A stretch of DNA of 16,036 nucleotides. Origin: DASZQY01 sp036511595. GTDB lineage: Bacteria > Pseudomonadota > Alphaproteobacteria > Rhizobiales > Kaistiaceae. The notes under the pieces are model-generated. The model saw only the letters and a program-made list of their open reading frames with translations, ran no database searches and had not been told where the DNA came from. A program made the position numbers and the translations under genes. Location of the stretch: positions 1 through 16,036 of the forward strand of contig DATCBY010000010.1 in the NCBI GenBank assembly GCA_036511595.1. The letters are read 5' to 3'. Positions 13,894 to 16,036 of this stretch are shown here, one piece after another (within the stretch, counting starts at the first letter, position 1; every line of letters begins with the position of its first letter).

Positions 13894-14678
13894 CGGTTGA
13901 ACCCGTCTAGGCGGATGGGGATGCCGGCCGCCGCCATGTGTTCTTTGGCTTGCCGGATCGTAAACGTGCCGAAGTGGAAGATCGAGGCGGCAAGAACCGC
14001 GGAGGCATGACCATCGTGGATGCCGGCAGTCAGGTCGTCGAGCTTGCCGACGCCGCCCGAAGCCACCACCGGGATCGGCACCGCATCGGCGACGGCGCGC
14101 GTAAGCTCGAGGTCGAAGCCGTCGCCGGTGCCATCGCGGTCCATCGAGGTGAGCAGGATTTCGCCGGCGCCGAGCTCCGCCACTTCGCGTGCGTAGGCGA
14201 CGGCGTCGATGCCCGTCGCCTTGCGGCCACCATGCGTGAAGATTTCGAAGCGCGCCGGCTCATTGGCGCCGCTGACCCGCTTGGCGTCGATGGCCACGAC
14301 GATCGCCTGGGCCCCGAATTTTTCCGATGCCTCGCGCACCACCGCGCGCCGCTCGATCGCGCCAGTATTGATCGACACCTTGTCGGCGCCGGCGAGCAGA
14401 AGGGCGCGCACGTCGGCGACGGTGCGCACGCCGCCGCCGACGGTGACCGGCATGAAGCATTGCTCGGCGGTGCGCGCCACCACGTCGAGGATAATGCCGC
14501 GCTTCTCGTGGCTGGCGGTGATATCGAGGAAGCAGAGCTCGTCGGCGCCGGCGGCGTCATACGCCTTGGCGGCCTCGACCGGGTCACCCGCATCGGCAAG
14601 ATCGACGAAGCGCACGCCCTTGACGACGCGACCGTCCTTGACGTCGAGGCATGGAATGACCCGGACCTTGAGGGTCAT
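13890..14678 (-). CDS. hisF: Imidazole glycerol phosphate synthase, cyclase subunit
   Basis: This (beta-alpha)8 barrel of 262 residues has both catalytic aspartates, D12 in VIPCLDVKDGRVVKG and D131 in VVAIDAKRV, plus phosphate-binding glycines in PVTVGGGVRT and PVVASGGVGK. With ammonia from HisH it converts PRFAR to imidazole glycerol phosphate and AICAR. It overlaps hisA upstream and hisE downstream by four bases each (ATGA), the coupling typical of his operons. Its partner hisH is two genes upstream. Confidence 0.97.
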   Translation of the reverse strand: MTLKVRVIPCLDVKDGRVVKGVRFVDLADAGDPVEAAKAYDAAGADELCFLDITASHEKRGIILDVVARTAEQCFMPVTVGGGVRTVADVRALLLAGADKVSINTGAIERRAVVREASEKFGAQAIVVAIDAKRVSGANEPARFEIFTHGGRKATGIDAVAYAREVAELGAGEILLTSMDRDGTGDGFDLELTRAVADAVPIPVVASGGVGKLDDLTAGIHDGHASAVLAASIFHFGTFTIRQAKEHMAAAGIPIRLDGFNR

Positions 14679-15412
14679 GCCGCCTCGCGGGCGCGAATGA
14701 GCTTCAACGCCGCGCCGGCGTCGAGTCGGCCGTCGTAGAGCGCGCGGCCGGCAATGGCGCCTTCAAGGATGGCGCAGTCGGGCTGCAGCAATCGCTCGAC
14801 GTCGTCGATCGAGGCAAGTCCGCCCGACGCGACGACCGGAATCGATACGGCGTTGGCGAGCGCCAGCGTAGAGGCGATGTTGAGACCCTTGAGCAGGCCG
14901 TCACGGTCGATGTCGGTATAGATGATCGCCGCTACGCCCGCGTCCTCGAAGCGCCGGGCGAGATCGGTGGCATCCATGGCAGTCGTCTCCGCCCAGCCGC
15001 GCACGGCGACGCTGCCGCCGCGCGCGTCGATGCCGACCGCGATCTGGCCGGGGAAACTGTGGGCTGCTTCGCGCACCAGATCGGGATCGTTGACCGCGGC
15101 GGTGCCGAGGATGACGCGGGCCACGCCCCGTTCCAGCCAGGTGAAGATGCCCGCCATGTCGCGGATGCCGCCACCCAGCTGCACCGGCACTTTCGTCGAC
15201 CCGAGGATCGCCCCGACCGCCGCGCTGTTCTCGGACCGGCCGGCGAAGGCGCCGTTCAGATCGACGACGTGCAGGCGGGTAAAGCCCTGGCTCTCGAACG
15301 CCTTCGCCTGCGCCGCCGGGTCGGTGTTGAAGGTCGTGGCGCGCGCCATGTCGCCCTGTTCCAGGCGCACGCACTCGCCGTCCTTCAGGTCGATGGCGGG
15401 AAACAGGATCAT
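14675..15412 (-). CDS. hisA: ProFAR isomerase
   Basis: The 245-residue barrel starts MILFPAIDLKDGECVRL with catalytic D8. The second aspartate is D129 in IAVGIDARGG, and the barrel ends in IPVVASGGLASIDD. It isomerises ProFAR to PRFAR, the substrate of HisF/HisH. The frame is open a further 28 codons upstream, but those overlap the neighbouring gene and are unlike HisA; ATG 15412, two bases after that gene's TAG, is the right start. Confidence 0.96.
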   Translation of the reverse strand: MILFPAIDLKDGECVRLEQGDMARATTFNTDPAAQAKAFESQGFTRLHVVDLNGAFAGRSENSAAVGAILGSTKVPVQLGGGIRDMAGIFTWLERGVARVILGTAAVNDPDLVREAAHSFPGQIAVGIDARGGSVAVRGWAETTAMDATDLARRFEDAGVAAIIYTDIDRDGLLKGLNIASTLALANAVSIPVVASGGLASIDDVERLLQPDCAILEGAIAGRALYDGRLDAGAALKLIRAREAA

Positions 15413-15414
15413 GG

Positions 15415-15897
15415 CTAGCGGTTGATCTCGACGAGGAAAATCCAGGCGTCGCTGACCGCCTTGATGAAGCCGAGACATACCCCGGCGGCGAGCCAATATT
15501 CGCCGCCCGTCCCGCCGAAGAGCAGGAGGAAGCCACCGACAAGGCTGGGCGCGACGGTCAATTCGAAAGTCACGGCGTGCTGCGCGAAGGCCCAGCGGAA
15601 CTTTGCATCGGAACGGCGTACGGCGCGGAGAACCAGCCGCGTGCCCACCGCCGTCGTCACTCCAAGCGCAACAAGTATTTCGAGGCCGAGCAGAAACGCG
15701 GGCTGCCGGGGGATGAGCATCAGCAGGCCGGCGACCAGGATACCCAGCAAAAGAAGCAGCGCCGTCAGCGCCCGATCCGCCAGACCCGGCATGTCGATGA
15801 TCTTCGTCAGATTGATCGAGATGGCCACGAATAATAGTCCGTCAAGCGCAGCGGCGGCGCCGACCTCGGCGACGAAGAAGTCTGACCAGCCCTCCAT
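15415..15897 (-). CDS. Small four-helix membrane protein inside the his operon
   Basis: This 160-residue protein has about four hydrophobic segments (approximately 14-31, 43-61, 67-86 and 108-131), with no catalytic motif I recognise. EGWSDFFVAEVGAAAALDGLLFVAISINL at the N terminus is typical of a family I recall between hisH and hisA in Rhizobiales. Its ATG is three bases after the hisH stop and its TAG two bases before hisA, so it is firmly co-translated with histidine genes, although no histidine enzyme is membrane-bound. Function unknown. Confidence 0.85.
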   Translation of the reverse strand: MEGWSDFFVAEVGAAAALDGLLFVAISINLTKIIDMPGLADRALTALLLLLGILVAGLLMLIPRQPAFLLGLEILVALGVTTAVGTRLVLRAVRRSDAKFRWAFAQHAVTFELTVAPSLVGGFLLLFGGTGGEYWLAAGVCLGFIKAVSDAWIFLVEINR

Positions 15898-15900
15898 CTG

Positions 15901-16036
15901 TTACGGGCTCCACTTCAGGAAATTGCCGATGAGCTTCAGCCCGAGCCGCTGGCTCTTCTCGGGGTGGAATTGCGTGCCCGCAATCGTATCGCGGGCGACG
16001 ATGGCGGTGACCGGACCGCCGTAGTTGGCGACCGCC
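15901..16036 (-). CDS. hisH: Imidazole glycerol phosphate synthase, glutaminase subunit (C-terminal end only)
   Basis: The last 44 residues and the TAA (15901-15903) are in the window. They read VANYGGPVTAIVARDTIAGTQFHPEKSQRLGLKLIGNFLKW. TQFHPEKS contains the histidine and glutamate of the class I glutaminase triad and is the standard HisH ending. It releases ammonia from glutamine for HisF. The gene continues beyond the right edge. Confidence 0.95.
   Translation of the reverse strand, partial: AVANYGGPVTAIVARDTIAGTQFHPEKSQRLGLKLIGNFLKWSP

Noticed and set aside
1..16036. CRISPR array, integrase, transposase or plasmid origin
   Set aside because: No regularly spaced repeats, DDE or tyrosine-recombinase motifs or iterons were seen.

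Overview
The window looks like a chromosomal segment from an alphaproteobacterium, most likely Hyphomicrobiales (Rhizobiales). Three things suggest this. The histidine genes run hisH - membrane protein - hisA - hisF - hisE - coaA with stop/start overlaps, an order I associate with that group. The long hybrid histidine kinase is very GC-rich. The intergenic DNA carries short hairpin repeats around 'GGGTC..AAAGCGGAC' and AATTTTCCC motifs of a kind I recall from rhizobial genomes. The taxonomic call is inference from gene content; no marker was searched.

Layout. (1) Left end, 1-1040: the tail of an upstream gene, a terminator-like hairpin, a truncated PAS-domain gene and about 530 bp of gene-poor DNA with two hairpins. 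(2) 1041-3552, plus strand: a flavin-dependent oxidoreductase and an ATP-grasp ligase that overlap by 20 bp, closed by a good intrinsic terminator. (3) 3553-7365, accessory DNA: a tRNA-Cys(GCA); a two-hairpin repeat present again 3.1 kb away; and, on the minus strand, tRNA-Asn(GUU) followed 16 nt later by a family 2 glycosyltransferase and an oligosaccharide flippase. Both tRNAs lack the usual A37 and A38 next to the anticodon. (4) 7366-8604, minus: a membrane protein whose GGDEF domain breaks off and continues in frame as what looks like the C-terminal TOPRIM end of an OLD-type nuclease. (5) 8801-11883, plus: a HAD phosphatase and a membrane hybrid histidine kinase with one degenerate and one intact receiver domain. 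(6) 11905-16036, minus: conserved housekeeping genes, grpE, coaA, hisE, hisF, hisA, a small membrane protein and the end of hisH.

How the genes work together. The right third is a tightly packed histidine-biosynthesis operon (HisH glutaminase with HisF synthase, HisA isomerase, HisE pyrophosphatase) with pantothenate kinase translationally coupled at its end. The accessory third suggests surface-glycan chemistry (glycosyltransferase plus flippase), perhaps with the oxidoreductase/ATP-grasp pair modifying a sugar or lipid component; that link is inference from proximity. Truncated and chimeric genes, repeats and odd tRNAs all lie in 1-8604, and the ordinary chromosomal backbone resumes from about 8.8 kb.
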